Assembly (NCBI GenBank): GCA_025362575.1 | Contig: JANYIQ010000279.1 | Location: forward strand, 1 to 64,000 | Source: Bacteroidia bacterium | Lineage (GTDB): Bacteria > Bacteroidota > Bacteroidia > B-17B0 > Aurantibacillaceae | Direction of reading: 5' to 3' | Length of the DNA stretch: 64,000 nucleotides | Part shown: positions 44,891 through 54,047 of the stretch, one piece after another | Position numbering within the stretch: the stretch's first letter is position 1 | Layout of the letters: every line of letters begins with the position of its first letter | Translations under genes and position numbers: made by a program | The notes under the pieces: model-generated | What the model saw: only the letters and a program-made list of their open reading frames with translations | Databases searched by the model: none | What the model was told of the DNA's origin: nothing

Positions 44891-45529
44891 TTATTTTTCG
44901 GTCTTAAGTAATTTAATATCGGCAATTAGTTTATTTACCTGAACACTGTCAGTACCATCGTACATTCCGCGAATACGTTTGGCTTTATCTATCAGTAAAA
45001 AAAGTTCACTGTGTAAAAAGCCCTCCGGTGTACCGTCGTCTTCCAGTGCATTTACCAGATAATCGTCTTTGGCTAAATTATAAATTGTTTTTTTGGATCC
45101 CGTTAAAAAATGCCATTTGTTTTTGATGGCTTGATATTTTCCGGCATACATATTCAATACTTCAGCAGTATCGTGGGCAGGGTTTACTGTATGAGAAAGG
45201 ATCAAAAAATCATTATCGTTTTTAAATTCATTCTGTACGCGTATCAATTGCGTGCTCATTTGCGGGCAAATGCTCTGGCAGGTCGCAAAGAAGAAATCGG
45301 CTACATAAATTTTGTTCTCAATGTTCTTTTCAGAAACTGTATCGCGATACTGATTAATTAATTTGAAAGCACCTACGCTATGATAAATGGTGTCGGTACC
45401 TTTTGTATCCGTCAGTTTTTTCTCACCTAAAACAGGTAATAAGAATTTTTTGGCTTCGTCTGTTTTTTTTTCTTCAGAGCAAAATGAAAATAAAAAAACA
45501 CTAAGTGTAAAAACGAAAAGTTTATTCAT
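44891..45529 (-). CDS. SCO family lipoprotein (copper chaperone type)
   Basis: The 212-residue product starts at the ATG giving MNKLFVFTLSVFLFSFC, a lipoprotein signal with the lipobox FSFC. The thioredoxin-like SCO domain contains FATCQSICPQMSTQ (the CxxxC copper/redox motif) and, near the end, LHSELFLLIDKAKRIRGMYDGTD with the conserved His ligand. SCO proteins deliver copper to or reduce the CuA site of cytochrome c oxidase. No oxidase genes are in the window. It overlaps the upstream SCO-like gene by 8 bases. Confidence 0.87.
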   Translation of the reverse strand: MNKLFVFTLSVFLFSFCSEEKKTDEAKKFLLPVLGEKKLTDTKGTDTIYHSVGAFKLINQYRDTVSEKNIENKIYVADFFFATCQSICPQMSTQLIRVQNEFKNDNDFLILSHTVNPAHDTAEVLNMYAGKYQAIKNKWHFLTGSKKTIYNLAKDDYLVNALEDDGTPEGFLHSELFLLIDKAKRIRGMYDGTDSVQVNKLIADIKLLKTEK

Positions 45530-46190
45530 TGGATTTGTCTTTAATTTCATTTTCTTTGATCAGGTTCTTTTTTTCTTCCTTGATCCTTAAGTGGCGGTAT
45601 TCCCCCAATAATCTTTTTATTTCGGCAACGTAACGCCCATCGTAATAACCTCTGATCCGCCTTTGTTTATCAAGCAGCACAAAAAAACTGTAATCGATGT
45701 AATAAGGTTTCGACATAAAATAACGAACGTTAATGCTGTCGAATGACGAGGCTTTCCAATAACATTGTTCAATGTTGTTCAGGCTGAAGTTCAAACTGTC
45801 TTTTAAATTATTTTCAACGGTATTTACCGAACCGTTTTTAGGATAGATCAATAGTATGGGTAATTTTTCGATGTCGTCCTTTTTATATTGAGTGTAATCA
45901 CTTAATCCGCCGATTCGAAAACCGTCTTTTTCGTATTTGGGTTTTATGAATGAAAGTACCAGAACGGGATATGCAGTAGTATCAAATTGTTTCAATGATA
46001 ATTTATTCTCTTTATCGGCCTGGTAAAATGCAGTATTCGGTAAATTGTAATAAACCGTGTCTTTACCATTAGCTTGCTTGGGGCCGAAATAATTTAATTT
46101 TTTGGAATTGATGGTTGTCATTTCCAATATGATCCAGAACGTGGAGGGGAACAGAATGATCAGGAAAAGCATCCATCTTTTATTTTTCAT
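45522..46190 (-). CDS. degenerate SCO/thioredoxin-like membrane-anchored protein
   Basis: A 222-residue protein with an N-terminal membrane anchor (MLFLIILFPSTFWIILE). The layout parallels the overlapping SCO gene: DTVYYNLPNTAFYQAD, VLVLSFIKP, and the end YSFFVLLDKQRRIRGYYDGRYVAEIKRLL, which matches SCO C-termini. But the CxxxC motif is missing (IKPKYEKDG in its place) and no SCO His is evident. It may be a structural partner or a pseudo-SCO that assists copper or oxidase assembly. The acidic/basic tail is variable. Confidence 0.65.
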   Translation of the reverse strand: MKNKRWMLFLIILFPSTFWIILEMTTINSKKLNYFGPKQANGKDTVYYNLPNTAFYQADKENKLSLKQFDTTAYPVLVLSFIKPKYEKDGFRIGGLSDYTQYKKDDIEKLPILLIYPKNGSVNTVENNLKDSLNFSLNNIEQCYWKASSFDSINVRYFMSKPYYIDYSFFVLLDKQRRIRGYYDGRYVAEIKRLLGEYRHLRIKEEKKNLIKENEIKDKSNE

Positions 46191-46223
46191 AAGGCCTGGC
46201 TATTAAATAGCGTGGTAAAAGTA

Positions 46224-46259
46224 CAAAAAAAAGCCGTCACGACTGATCATGACGGCTTT
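46224..46259 (-). terminator. rho-independent terminator of the T9SS gene at 46277-47314
   Basis: AAAGCCGTCA (46230-46239) pairs perfectly with TGACGGCTTT (46250-46259) around a 10-base loop; on the minus strand it is followed by a run of eight T. Confidence 0.88.
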
Positions 46260-46276
46260 AATTAAAAGTGATCTAC

Positions 46277-47314
46277 TTATTGAATGATCAGTTCTTTAAC
46301 AGAAGTACTGTTACCCATTGTTGTTTTCACATGGTAGAGGCCTGCGCTAAGGTTTCTCACGTCAACGGAGGTATTAAGTTCGCCTTTAGTATTTCCTAAG
46401 TCTACAGTTTTAACAACCTGACCTAAACTGTTCATTATCTGAACTGAAACAGTTTCTGCATTCTGATTGTTCAAACTAACCGCAAACTGGTTAGTTGCAG
46501 GATTAGGATAAATATTCAAAGAAGAAATGGAATTTGAATTTTCTTTTATTCCGGTAAAGACATCATTGTTAATGCTAACTGCAGTTACAGTACTGTTTAA
46601 AGTAGCCGTTGCAGAAGTTATGGATGTAACATTGTGCGTTAAGATCGGAAATTTTTGAGAGGAGTGGTAATACTCGTAGCTAGTAATGCCAACTGTAAGA
46701 GTTACAAGACCAAACAAAAAGCTTGCATTCAATGTTTGTTTTGATTTTACCTGAAGGCAATTGGTAAAGGTAACACCACCCGGCAACATTACTGTTCCTG
46801 TACCCGTTGCGTTTGTTACAACATTTCCATTAAAAGTGCCTGATAATGTGCTAGCAGAAATACTTCCCCCAATAGCATCGGTGTTACTATAACCCATTGT
46901 TATGGGCCATACCGCCATTACCGCTGAATTGGTAAATGTAATGGTAAGGGTATTTGCTTTAATTCCTAAAGCTTCATATTGGGTAGTTGGGGTAGAGGTT
47001 GCTTTGTAAAAGTTGTTATTTGTTCCACCATCTGTTGAACCAATGGTTGCAGCAGGATATGAGCTACTGCCGGTTAAAGAAGATGGTGTGGTGTAGGAAG
47101 TAGATACAACTAAACTAGTGTTAGTTGTTAAACTGGTGAAATTCCATACCTGATTAAGGCCAGTATTTATTGGCATTGCCGATGTTGTATCAAAGCCTTT
47201 TTTTCGCTCAGCGTCGCCAACAACTGGTTCGTTAAAAGCTTTTGTTAAAGTTATTTGCGCATTGCCAATATTAACAAGAGAACAAAGTAAAATAAAAGTG
47301 TAAAGTTTTTTCAT
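46277..47314 (-). CDS. T9SS type A cargo protein
   Basis: A 345-residue secreted protein. A signal peptide (to about residue 19, GNAQ) precedes a beta-rich central part of unknown function with few charged residues. The last 75 residues form a type A sorting domain (LNIYPNPATNQFAVSL, QIMNSLGQVVKTVDLG, LSAGLYHVKTTMG, KELIIQ). It ends at a strong terminator and is monocistronic. Confidence 0.82.
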   Translation of the reverse strand: MKKLYTFILLCSLVNIGNAQITLTKAFNEPVVGDAERKKGFDTTSAMPINTGLNQVWNFTSLTTNTSLVVSTSYTTPSSLTGSSSYPAATIGSTDGGTNNNFYKATSTPTTQYEALGIKANTLTITFTNSAVMAVWPITMGYSNTDAIGGSISASTLSGTFNGNVVTNATGTGTVMLPGGVTFTNCLQVKSKQTLNASFLFGLVTLTVGITSYEYYHSSQKFPILTHNVTSITSATATLNSTVTAVSINNDVFTGIKENSNSISSLNIYPNPATNQFAVSLNNQNAETVSVQIMNSLGQVVKTVDLGNTKGELNTSVDVRNLSAGLYHVKTTMGNSTSVKELIIQ

Positions 47315-47410
47315 GTGAATGGTTTTTAAATTCAGCTAAAGATACAAAAAAGCTTTTCAATTGTCTAAAAATTAAACAATTAACCTTGAATTTGAGCTAA
47401 TAAACTGAGG

Positions 47411-48151
47411 CTAAATGCCCAACACTTCTTTTAGCTTAGAATAACCGGTACGGCTAATTGGAATTTTTTTACCGTTTTTTAATAGAGCCAAATAAGTATT
47501 CTTTTCAAGGGGTTCTATTCTGGTAAGCTGTTGCAAGTTAATAATGAAAGAGCGATGTGTTCTGAAAAAAACAGAAGGGTCCAAGATCTCTTCATAGTAG
47601 TTCATGGTTTTCTTTTTCAGAAAGTAAGAATCTTTCGTAAAAATTTTCACATAATCATCGTAAGCTTCAATGTAAAAAATTTCGTTAACCGGAACGATCC
47701 TTATATCGCTTCCGTTCTTAACAACAATCCTGTTTTTTTCTTCGGGTTGTTTATTGGTGTTCTCTAAAATGGGAGCTAATTCTTTTTGGTGAACATCTGA
47801 TCTTTTTGCGCGCCATTTTTCTATGGCCACATCAAAACGTTCTTTACTGAATGGTTTCAATAAGTAATCAATGGCGTTGGCTTCAAAAGCTTTTATGGCA
47901 AATTCATCAAAGGCGGTTGTAAATATTACAGAGGGCATTTCATCCAATAGTTCCAGCATTTCAAAACCATTTATCTTGGGCATTTGTATGTCTAAAAAAA
48001 CAAGATCGGGTTTGTGTTTTGTAATGGCTTTAACACCTTCAAACCCATCGCCGCATTGGGCAATTACCTCAAAATTTTTGTGCGACTCAAGATATTCCTG
48101 AACCAAACCCCGCGCAAGAGGTTCATCATCTATGATAATTATTTTTTGCAT
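47411..48151 (-). CDS. LytTR-type response regulator
   Basis: A 246-residue regulator. The receiver domain (1-120) has IIDDEPLAR, the phosphorylatable Asp in DLVFLDIQMP, the Thr in VIFTTAFDEFAIKAF and the Lys in DYLLKPF. The LytTR DNA-binding domain (about 145-243) shows VKNGSDIRIVPVNEIFYIEAYDDYVKI, FFRTHRSFIINL and ISRTGYSKLKEV. The cognate LytS-like kinase gene lies 2 bases upstream. Targets are unknown. Confidence 0.93.
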   Translation of the reverse strand: MQKIIIIDDEPLARGLVQEYLESHKNFEVIAQCGDGFEGVKAITKHKPDLVFLDIQMPKINGFEMLELLDEMPSVIFTTAFDEFAIKAFEANAIDYLLKPFSKERFDVAIEKWRAKRSDVHQKELAPILENTNKQPEEKNRIVVKNGSDIRIVPVNEIFYIEAYDDYVKIFTKDSYFLKKKTMNYYEEILDPSVFFRTHRSFIINLQQLTRIEPLEKNTYLALLKNGKKIPISRTGYSKLKEVLGI

Positions 48152-48153
48152 GC

Positions 48154-49191
48154 CTATTGAGGTATTTTTAATTGGGTTTTAAATGTGGTTTCTTTTTTTG
48201 AGGTCGATAAAAGATCATGCCTTGAATAAATAAGAAATAATCTTCTTTGCACCGAATTCAATCCAAAGCCCAATCCTTTGCTTGCACTTACAGTTTGGGG
48301 ATCAAAAGGATTTTGAACCTCTATGATCAAATTGCCGTTTTCTTTTTTTGAATCAATGCGAATGATAATGTCGCCGGTGTTGTCATACAATCCAAATTTA
48401 ATGGCGTTCTCTACAATGGGCTGTAATAATAAAGAGGGCAGGGTGCAAATGTCGCTTTCGCCGGAAGAATTTATTTCAATATTTAAGCGATGACCAAATC
48501 TTACTTTTTCTATTTCTAAATATAAATTCAGGTGATCGAGCTCTTCTTTTAATGTTACCAATTGCTGATCATCTTTCTTTAAAGTTCCTCTGAGGAAATC
48601 GGAAAGTTGCTGCACCATTTTTCTGGCTTCGTTTGGCTTACTTCCCACCAAAGCGCTTATTGAATTTAAACTATTGAATAAAAAATGGGGTTGAAGTTGT
48701 TGGCGTAATTTAGATAATTCCGCTTCACGCATTAAAGCTTCCATTTCGTTCTGTTTATTTTCTTTTTGATTTTGTTCAGCAATAAAATTTAAAAGCCAAT
48801 TTAAGATCGTAATGAAAGAAGTGATCAAGAGCGAAAATGCAAAACGAATAGGCATTGATCGATTTAGAAAATCAAGGTAAGAAGCGTCATTTTTGAAGAT
48901 CGAACTGAGTATCCATCTTAGTGCGACACAATAAACAGCCGAAAAACCAAGCCAGTAAATGAACCGGTAAAGTTGATTTGTTTTTCCGGGCTGGTAGTAA
49001 CGGTAAAGATTCATTACCGAAAAACTAATGACTGCTAAAAGTAAAGTAGAGACCGCAGAATCAATGAACGATGTTTTCCAACCTAAATTTAAACGGTGTA
49101 AAACAACAGTTTGTGCTGCGCCCCAAAACAGCCACCATGCCATGAACATGATCAGCTGTTGAAATTTGGAGTATTGAAACGGTTTATTCAA
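48154..49191 (-). CDS. LytS-type sensor histidine kinase
   Basis: A 345-residue kinase. Four membrane helices occupy about residues 13-135, then a short coiled coil. The His_kinase domain has the phosphoacceptor in LQPHFLFNSLNSISALVG, and a HATPase_c domain (about 240-340) has LLLQPIVENAIKFG and SKGLGFGLNSVQRRL. It probably starts at a TTG. The response regulator follows after 2 bases. There is no sensor domain beyond the membrane helices, so the signal is likely in or at the membrane. Confidence 0.92.
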   Translation of the reverse strand: MNKPFQYSKFQQLIMFMAWWLFWGAAQTVVLHRLNLGWKTSFIDSAVSTLLLAVISFSVMNLYRYYQPGKTNQLYRFIYWLGFSAVYCVALRWILSSIFKNDASYLDFLNRSMPIRFAFSLLITSFITILNWLLNFIAEQNQKENKQNEMEALMREAELSKLRQQLQPHFLFNSLNSISALVGSKPNEARKMVQQLSDFLRGTLKKDDQQLVTLKEELDHLNLYLEIEKVRFGHRLNIEINSSGESDICTLPSLLLQPIVENAIKFGLYDNTGDIIIRIDSKKENGNLIIEVQNPFDPQTVSASKGLGFGLNSVQRRLFLIYSRHDLLSTSKKETTFKTQLKIPQ

Positions 49192-49200
49192 AAATAATAT

Positions 49201-49548
49201 TTAGGCAAAAGTTAAGTTTTTTGCCTGAATTAACATCGATTTCTGACGAATAAACTGTATGAACGAACCGGCATCTTCACTTTCGTGAGTGGTTGAATAG
49301 ATCTGTTCTCCATCCTTAACATCATTTAAGGCATATAGGTTAGAAACATCAATGAATTTCCAATTAACGGTTTTGCTTTCGTTATTTGTAAATTCTACCT
49401 CTTCACTTTTCCCGATCTTCCTTGCCTTAAAAAAAGCTTCTTCTAAGTTCTTCGCTTCAATGAGTCGGGTTTGTTCATCAAACTGTGAGTTGTGTTTTCC
49501 TTTATCGATGTTGATATTGAAAACCAATTTTGCAATGTATCTGATCAT
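49201..49548 (-). CDS. DUF4288-like small protein
   Basis: The 115-residue product starts at the ATG giving MIRYIAKLVFNINIDKGKHN. The pattern FDEQTRLIEAKNLEEAFFKARKIGKSEEVEFTNN... VNWKFIDVSNLYAL is that of the DUF4288 family. Upstream residues in the longer frame come from repeat DNA and were excluded. It lies just downstream of the LytS gene end of the cluster but is separated from the next minus-strand gene by a repeat. Function unknown. Confidence 0.7.
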   Translation of the reverse strand: MIRYIAKLVFNINIDKGKHNSQFDEQTRLIEAKNLEEAFFKARKIGKSEEVEFTNNESKTVNWKFIDVSNLYALNDVKDGEQIYSTTHESEDAGSFIQFIRQKSMLIQAKNLTFA

Positions 49549-49633
49549 GATCTTATGTTTTAATTTATTTAGCCGGTTGGATTTTTTATACGCATAAGAC
49601 TTTGACCCAACACTCAAAATCCTACGGGTTTTA

Positions 49634-49659
49634 CCCCGCCGGACATTTGTCCTACGGGG
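49634..49659. repeat. short palindromic repeat next to TCCTACGGG blocks
   Basis: CCCCG and GGAC pair with GTCC and CGGGG around ATTT (49634-49659). Two TCCTACGGG blocks (about 49620-49628 and 49650-49658) surround or overlap it. A related ATCCTACGGGTTTAAT block is found upstream of ssb at about 11486-11500. No T-run follows, so it is not a simple terminator. Confidence 0.5.
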
Positions 49660-50478
49660 TTAATAGCTTCTTATGTCAATGCCACCTAATACTACGTCGC
49701 CTTTAAGTATTAAAATTTTATCGCTATCCTGTAAATTATGTTGAACAGTGCGTTTATCTTCAATACTTCCCATTATAACGGATACCGAATCTGATTGTAA
49801 TTTCCAATTAGGGGGTATAATTAATTTTGTTCCTCCAAACACCTGACTTATTTCAAGTGTAGCTGATCCGGTAAAGTCGGCTTGCGTTAAATTGATCTCG
49901 CAACCTCCAAATACCACAGAAATGTTGCCGCCTTTAAACTCTTTCGAGATGATGTTTTTTTGTACAGCTCCAAAAACAACAGCGGCTTCAATAAAATTTT
50001 CGTTACTCGGTACACCTTCTTTGTAACAATTAGAATATTTATCGTAATCTGCCCAGCCTCTGTGTCCGTGTCTTTGCCATCTCCTGTTGTGTCTCGACCA
50101 TTTTCTCCAATTATTACGGCGTGGTTTAAAAATGATAAAGAATCCGATCATGATAATTAATATTGGCCACAATAATGGTTTAATGGCCATGGCAGGATAA
50201 AATTCAGACACCAAAAATATACCTCCTATTGCTATTGGTATAAACGAACCTGCTTTTCTGAACCTATGCTTTATTAAACTAACAACACCAATTGCAATTA
50301 AAAGCATTTGCCAGGTGAATAACCATTCGGGTAATTGCGCGCCAAGTTCTCTTGCTAAAAAAAGCGAACCGGCCAATACAACAAAAATGCCCCCGATAAT
50401 TTTTCCTCTCCTGTGAGATCTCTCCCAATCCTTCCAAACATCTTCGTTGTTCTCTTTATTTATTTCTGTATTTTCCAT
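49660..50478 (-). CDS. LiaF-domain membrane protein
   Basis: The 272-residue product starts at the ATG giving MENTEINKENNEDVWK. After a charged N-terminus come four membrane helices in about residues 27-115 (IIGGIFVVLAGSLFLARELG, MLLIAIGVVSLI, IPIAIGGIFLVSEFY, LLWPILIIMIGFFIIF), a basic Arg/His/Trp-rich loop (about 116-140), and a C-terminal LiaF-type beta-roll (FGAVQKNIISKEFKGGNISVVFGGCEINLTQADF, about 165-270). LiaF domains modulate envelope-stress two-component systems in Gram-positives; in Bacteroidota they often accompany LytTR systems, and such a pair lies about 0.5 kb downstream. A functional link is inference. Confidence 0.78.
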   Translation of the reverse strand: MENTEINKENNEDVWKDWERSHRRGKIIGGIFVVLAGSLFLARELGAQLPEWLFTWQMLLIAIGVVSLIKHRFRKAGSFIPIAIGGIFLVSEFYPAMAIKPLLWPILIIMIGFFIIFKPRRNNWRKWSRHNRRWQRHGHRGWADYDKYSNCYKEGVPSNENFIEAAVVFGAVQKNIISKEFKGGNISVVFGGCEINLTQADFTGSATLEISQVFGGTKLIIPPNWKLQSDSVSVIMGSIEDKRTVQHNLQDSDKILILKGDVVLGGIDIRSY

Positions 50479-50586
50479 TTTGTTTGTTTTTTTATCAAAT
50501 GTACAGTGGTTGCCAAGAGTGTACAAGGTCAAATAGGTGATTATGGGCAGTTAGTCGGTGAATGGTACCTTGGGGGCGGTAACCTG

Positions 50587-51096
50587 CTATAATTTGTTTG
50601 CTCTGTAGTAGCGCAGCATTTCTGCATAACCCATTTTCATTTTAAACCCATTTATTGCTTGCGCAATGCGTTTAGCTTTGGTAGCATCGGTTTTGGCGCT
50701 ATCTATCCATTTTGAATAGTATTTTTGATGTGAGCCGGGCAGTGAATCGTAAAAAGTTTTGGCATGTTTATCTTCATTAAGACATAAGATAAAATCTTCA
50801 GAGAAGTTGAAAGATGATCTGTCTTCTTCAAGTTTTACGGCAACTTTTTCTCCAATGTTCTTTTTAATTCCTTTGCGCATGCTTGCATTGATCGCCATGA
50901 TAAAATTACCTTCGCCCATTGGTAAAATGCTTACTTGTTTTAAAACGTGCGTATCAATTTTTCCTTTAACAGGGAATGATGTTTTTTGATCAGGCTTTAT
51001 TTTCTTAGCGATCTTGGCAGGTATCTCAATATAGGTCCAACCGGTTTTTTCACCTTTCTTTCCAAATTTTTCAAGTATGGCAATGAATTCAATCAT
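50587..51096 (-). CDS. DUF1905 / YdeI-OmpD-associated family protein
   Basis: A 169-residue soluble protein. The first part (about 1-95) has EFIAILEKFGKKGEKTGWTYIEIPAKIAKKI and LPMGEGNFIMAINASMRKGIKKNIGEKVAVKLEED, the DUF1905 barrel. The last part (about 105-169) with FYDSLPGSHQKYYSKWIDSAKTDATKAKRI matches the YdeI/OmpD-associated helical module. Related proteins are called bacteriocin-protection proteins, but the mechanism is unknown. It is close to the MFS gene on the same strand (16 bases). Confidence 0.8.
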   Translation of the reverse strand: MIEFIAILEKFGKKGEKTGWTYIEIPAKIAKKIKPDQKTSFPVKGKIDTHVLKQVSILPMGEGNFIMAINASMRKGIKKNIGEKVAVKLEEDRSSFNFSEDFILCLNEDKHAKTFYDSLPGSHQKYYSKWIDSAKTDATKAKRIAQAINGFKMKMGYAEMLRYYRANKL

Positions 51097-51112
51097 AACA
51101 GAAAATAAGTTT

Positions 51113-52363
51113 TTATGGTTTCGAATTTTGCTCAGCCAATTTACGTTTTACCATTTGGTTAACCCCATACATTAAGAAAGCTGCAATTACCATTGACGCT
51201 AATACCACATAACCTAAAACATCGTAGCGCTCTAAGATGCCATCGGGTCTTTGTATTACTATCATTCCCGCAAAAGCAGATGCAATGCCGCCCGAAATTT
51301 GCGCAATGGATGAGTTAATGCTCATGTAAGCACCTCTGTCTTGCGGACTCGGAATTGCAGAGGCTAAAGCTTGTGACGAGATCATGCGTGCTGAAATTCC
51401 TGCAAATAGAACTACGTTCAATGCAATAACGATCCATAAAGGTGTTACTCCAAGCCGAGTATAAAAAGTTACCATAATCATAGCTAAAATTGTACCGATT
51501 ATAAATACAGGATATTTGCCAATTTTATCACTCAATTTTCCCATTAAGGGTCCAAACATTATTGAACATATTCCGGTAACGCCATATACAATTGGCAGAT
51601 CATCCATTGTTAAACCTAAATTGTTTGTGCTAAACGCGCTTCCAAAAGGCATTAACATGAATCCTCCGGTTGATAATAAAATGCCTGCAACAAATCCCTG
51701 AATGTAATCTTTTGTAGTAAGCGTTTTTATTAAATGTTGAACAGGATTTCTATCTGACTTTAATTTTAAATGTTCATCAATTGGTTTCATATAGATCACA
51801 ATGAAGACACCAACTATTACTCCAAATATGCAGATCATCCAAAAAGGAGAGTGCCATCCGAATTTATTGGCCAGTAATAAACCAATTGGTAAACCTAATA
51901 CTTGCGATGCGGCAAACGCCATCATTACAAATCCCATTACGCGACCGCGAACTTCCATTTTAAAGAGATCGGTAATGATGGCAAAACCTATGGAGCCAAC
52001 TACCCCGCCAAAAATTCCGGTTACAATGCGGGCGCCTAACAAGAATTCGTATGTAGGAGCAATGGCGCATAAAAAAGTTCCTAATAGAAAACCGATGTAA
52101 AAGAACAGCAATAATTTTTTACGATCGAATTTATCCGCAAAACCTGCGGCTAGTAATCCCGATGCTCCGGCACTAAATGCATACGCCGAAACAACTAAAC
52201 CAAATTGGGAGGTGCTGATGTGTAATTCTTTCAAAAGAATTGCTCCCAATGGCGATAGCACCATGAAATCTAAAATGATGGTGAATTGTAAAATAGCAAG
52301 AATGGCAATAACGAAGATCTGATATTTTGTAAATGTGTGTTTTTCTTGTGGAGATTTATTCAT
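51113..52363 (-). CDS. MFS transporter
   Basis: A 416-residue carrier with twelve predicted membrane helices. The motif-A loop between helices 2 and 3 reads GFADKFDRKKLLLFFYIG and helix 5-type Gly motifs are present (GARIVTGIFGGVVGSIGFA). This is the drug:H+ antiporter type (Bcr/AraJ-like), but the substrate cannot be read from sequence. The ATG giving MNKSPQEKHTF was chosen over a TTG three codons upstream. Confidence 0.85.
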   Translation of the reverse strand: MNKSPQEKHTFTKYQIFVIAILAILQFTIILDFMVLSPLGAILLKELHISTSQFGLVVSAYAFSAGASGLLAAGFADKFDRKKLLLFFYIGFLLGTFLCAIAPTYEFLLGARIVTGIFGGVVGSIGFAIITDLFKMEVRGRVMGFVMMAFAASQVLGLPIGLLLANKFGWHSPFWMICIFGVIVGVFIVIYMKPIDEHLKLKSDRNPVQHLIKTLTTKDYIQGFVAGILLSTGGFMLMPFGSAFSTNNLGLTMDDLPIVYGVTGICSIMFGPLMGKLSDKIGKYPVFIIGTILAMIMVTFYTRLGVTPLWIVIALNVVLFAGISARMISSQALASAIPSPQDRGAYMSINSSIAQISGGIASAFAGMIVIQRPDGILERYDVLGYVVLASMVIAAFLMYGVNQMVKRKLAEQNSKP

Positions 52364-52611
52364 TAGGTTCAATTAATTTGCATAAGTATTAGCCAGTGAA
52401 TATAAATTAATGATCGATCAAATAATGGCATTTGTTTATATCCTTTAAACAGCGCCTCGTGAATCGATCTTTCCGTTCTTGTAAATACATGAAAATCATA
52501 TAAATAGGAAACTTTAGCCTTTTAGGTAAAGCTTGTTAAATTATGTTTTGGTGAATAAATACCTAAATTTTCTGCCCTTTTTTGTAATACCTTGGGTAAA
52601 TCAAATTTTAA

Positions 52612-53007
52612 TTGAAAAAGGTGAACAGAATATTATTAATACTTACTTTATTTATTTCGCTGCTTGTTTATCCAATGAACAATATGGCGAAGTACGATGA
52701 GGTATTACTTAATACTGAAAACTATAAAGATTATACTTTATTCATTTACAAACAGAATAAAGCAGACTGTCCTTACCTTATTAAAATACAGAGTCACAAG
52801 AACGGTTACAAGGAGATGATGGTTATTGAGAACGATGATGATCTTTTCAGATTTATCATGGTAGAAAAAACCTCCACCGAAATATTATATTATCCTTTTG
52901 CTTGGCAAGATATAAAAGCCATCAATGTAAAAGACCTAAAAGACAATTGTAAAAGAGTTTTGGATAAGAGCGTTAAGTACAACGATAAAAAAGCTATTAC
53001 AAAATAA
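52612..53007 (+). CDS. small secreted protein, unknown function
   Basis: A 131-residue protein. The TTG start gives KKVNRILLILTLFISLLVYP, a good signal peptide, cleaved around residue 22-26; a GTG three codons later is the alternative. The rest (YKDYTLFIYKQNKADCPYLIKIQSHKNG... ILYYPFAWQDIKAINVKD) is a small beta-rich domain with two cysteines. I do not recognise a family. It is a single gene facing the aldo/keto reductase. Confidence 0.62.
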   Translation: MKKVNRILLILTLFISLLVYPMNNMAKYDEVLLNTENYKDYTLFIYKQNKADCPYLIKIQSHKNGYKEMMVIENDDDLFRFIMVEKTSTEILYYPFAWQDIKAINVKDLKDNCKRVLDKSVKYNDKKAITK

Positions 53008-53042
53008 TTTCGTTCCAGATCTTTCTTTGATTCAATATCAAT

Positions 53043-53990
53043 TTATTTCCATTCACTTACTTCATCCAGTTTCTTAAGCGTTTCAGGTTTTAATTGCAGT
53101 CTGCTTGCAAACAAAATATCTTTTAACTGAGCAATGCTTGTTGCGCTGGCAATTGGTGCACCTATGCTTGGTTTGGAATTAAGCCAGGCAATTGCAATGT
53201 TGCCACAGGTTGTTTCGTATTCTTTTGCTACTTCATCCAATACTTTTAAGATAGAAAGCCCTCTTTCGTTCAAATAGTTCTTCGCTTTCGCACCTCGCAC
53301 GCTTTTCGAAAGATCTGCTTCACTTCTATATTTTCCGGTAAGAAATCCTGCCGCCAAAGAATAATAATTGATTACACTCACATTATTTTCGTGGCAAATG
53401 GGTTCGAGTTCTTTTTCAAACACTTCGCGATCGTATAAGTTATACAAGGGCTGAAATGTTTCGTAGCGTGGAAAATTATTTTTTGCACTGGCTTCTAAAA
53501 AATCTTGCAATTTTTTGGGAGATAAATTAGAAGCGCCTATCCATCTTACTTTACCGGCTTTAACTAATTCATGATAAGCTTCCAAAGTTTCTTCAACCGG
53601 AGTTATATTATCATCCACATGCGTTTGATACAGATCTATGTAATCGGTTTGTAAACGACGCAAAGAATTGTCCACCATTTTTAAAATATACTTCTTCGAA
53701 ATGTTTGGTCCTTCACCCATATCCATGCCTACTTTTGTGGCAATTATCATTTTGTCGCGGTTCTTTATTTGCTTCATCCATTTTCCAATAATGGTCTCTG
53801 ATTCGCCGCCAATGCCGCTTGCCCAGCGCGAATAAACATCGGCAGTGTCAATGAAGTTATAACCGCTGGCAAAAAAAACATCCAGTATTTCAAACGAACT
53901 TTTCTCATTAATGGTCCAGCCAAAAACATTAGCTCCTAAACAAAGCGGATTAACCACCAGATCTGTATTTCCTAATTTTCTTTTTTTCAT
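53043..53990 (-). CDS. aldo/keto reductase
   Basis: A 315-residue NADPH-dependent oxidoreductase with the TIM-barrel tetrad: Asp and Tyr in NFIDTADVYSRW, Lys in IIATKVGM, His in LYQTHVDDN. The IGASNLSP and GAPIASATSIAQLKDIL segments bind substrate and cofactor. The ATG giving MKKRKLGNTDL was used; an in-frame TTG two codons earlier is less likely. It is the YajO/Tas-like group. Substrate unknown. Confidence 0.9.
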   Translation of the reverse strand: MKKRKLGNTDLVVNPLCLGANVFGWTINEKSSFEILDVFFASGYNFIDTADVYSRWASGIGGESETIIGKWMKQIKNRDKMIIATKVGMDMGEGPNISKKYILKMVDNSLRRLQTDYIDLYQTHVDDNITPVEETLEAYHELVKAGKVRWIGASNLSPKKLQDFLEASAKNNFPRYETFQPLYNLYDREVFEKELEPICHENNVSVINYYSLAAGFLTGKYRSEADLSKSVRGAKAKNYLNERGLSILKVLDEVAKEYETTCGNIAIAWLNSKPSIGAPIASATSIAQLKDILFASRLQLKPETLKKLDEVSEWK

Positions 53991-54047
53991 ACTCAAAAAC
54001 TTAAACTTTCAAACCTTAAACTGTCATCCTAAGCTTGCCAACCGGAA

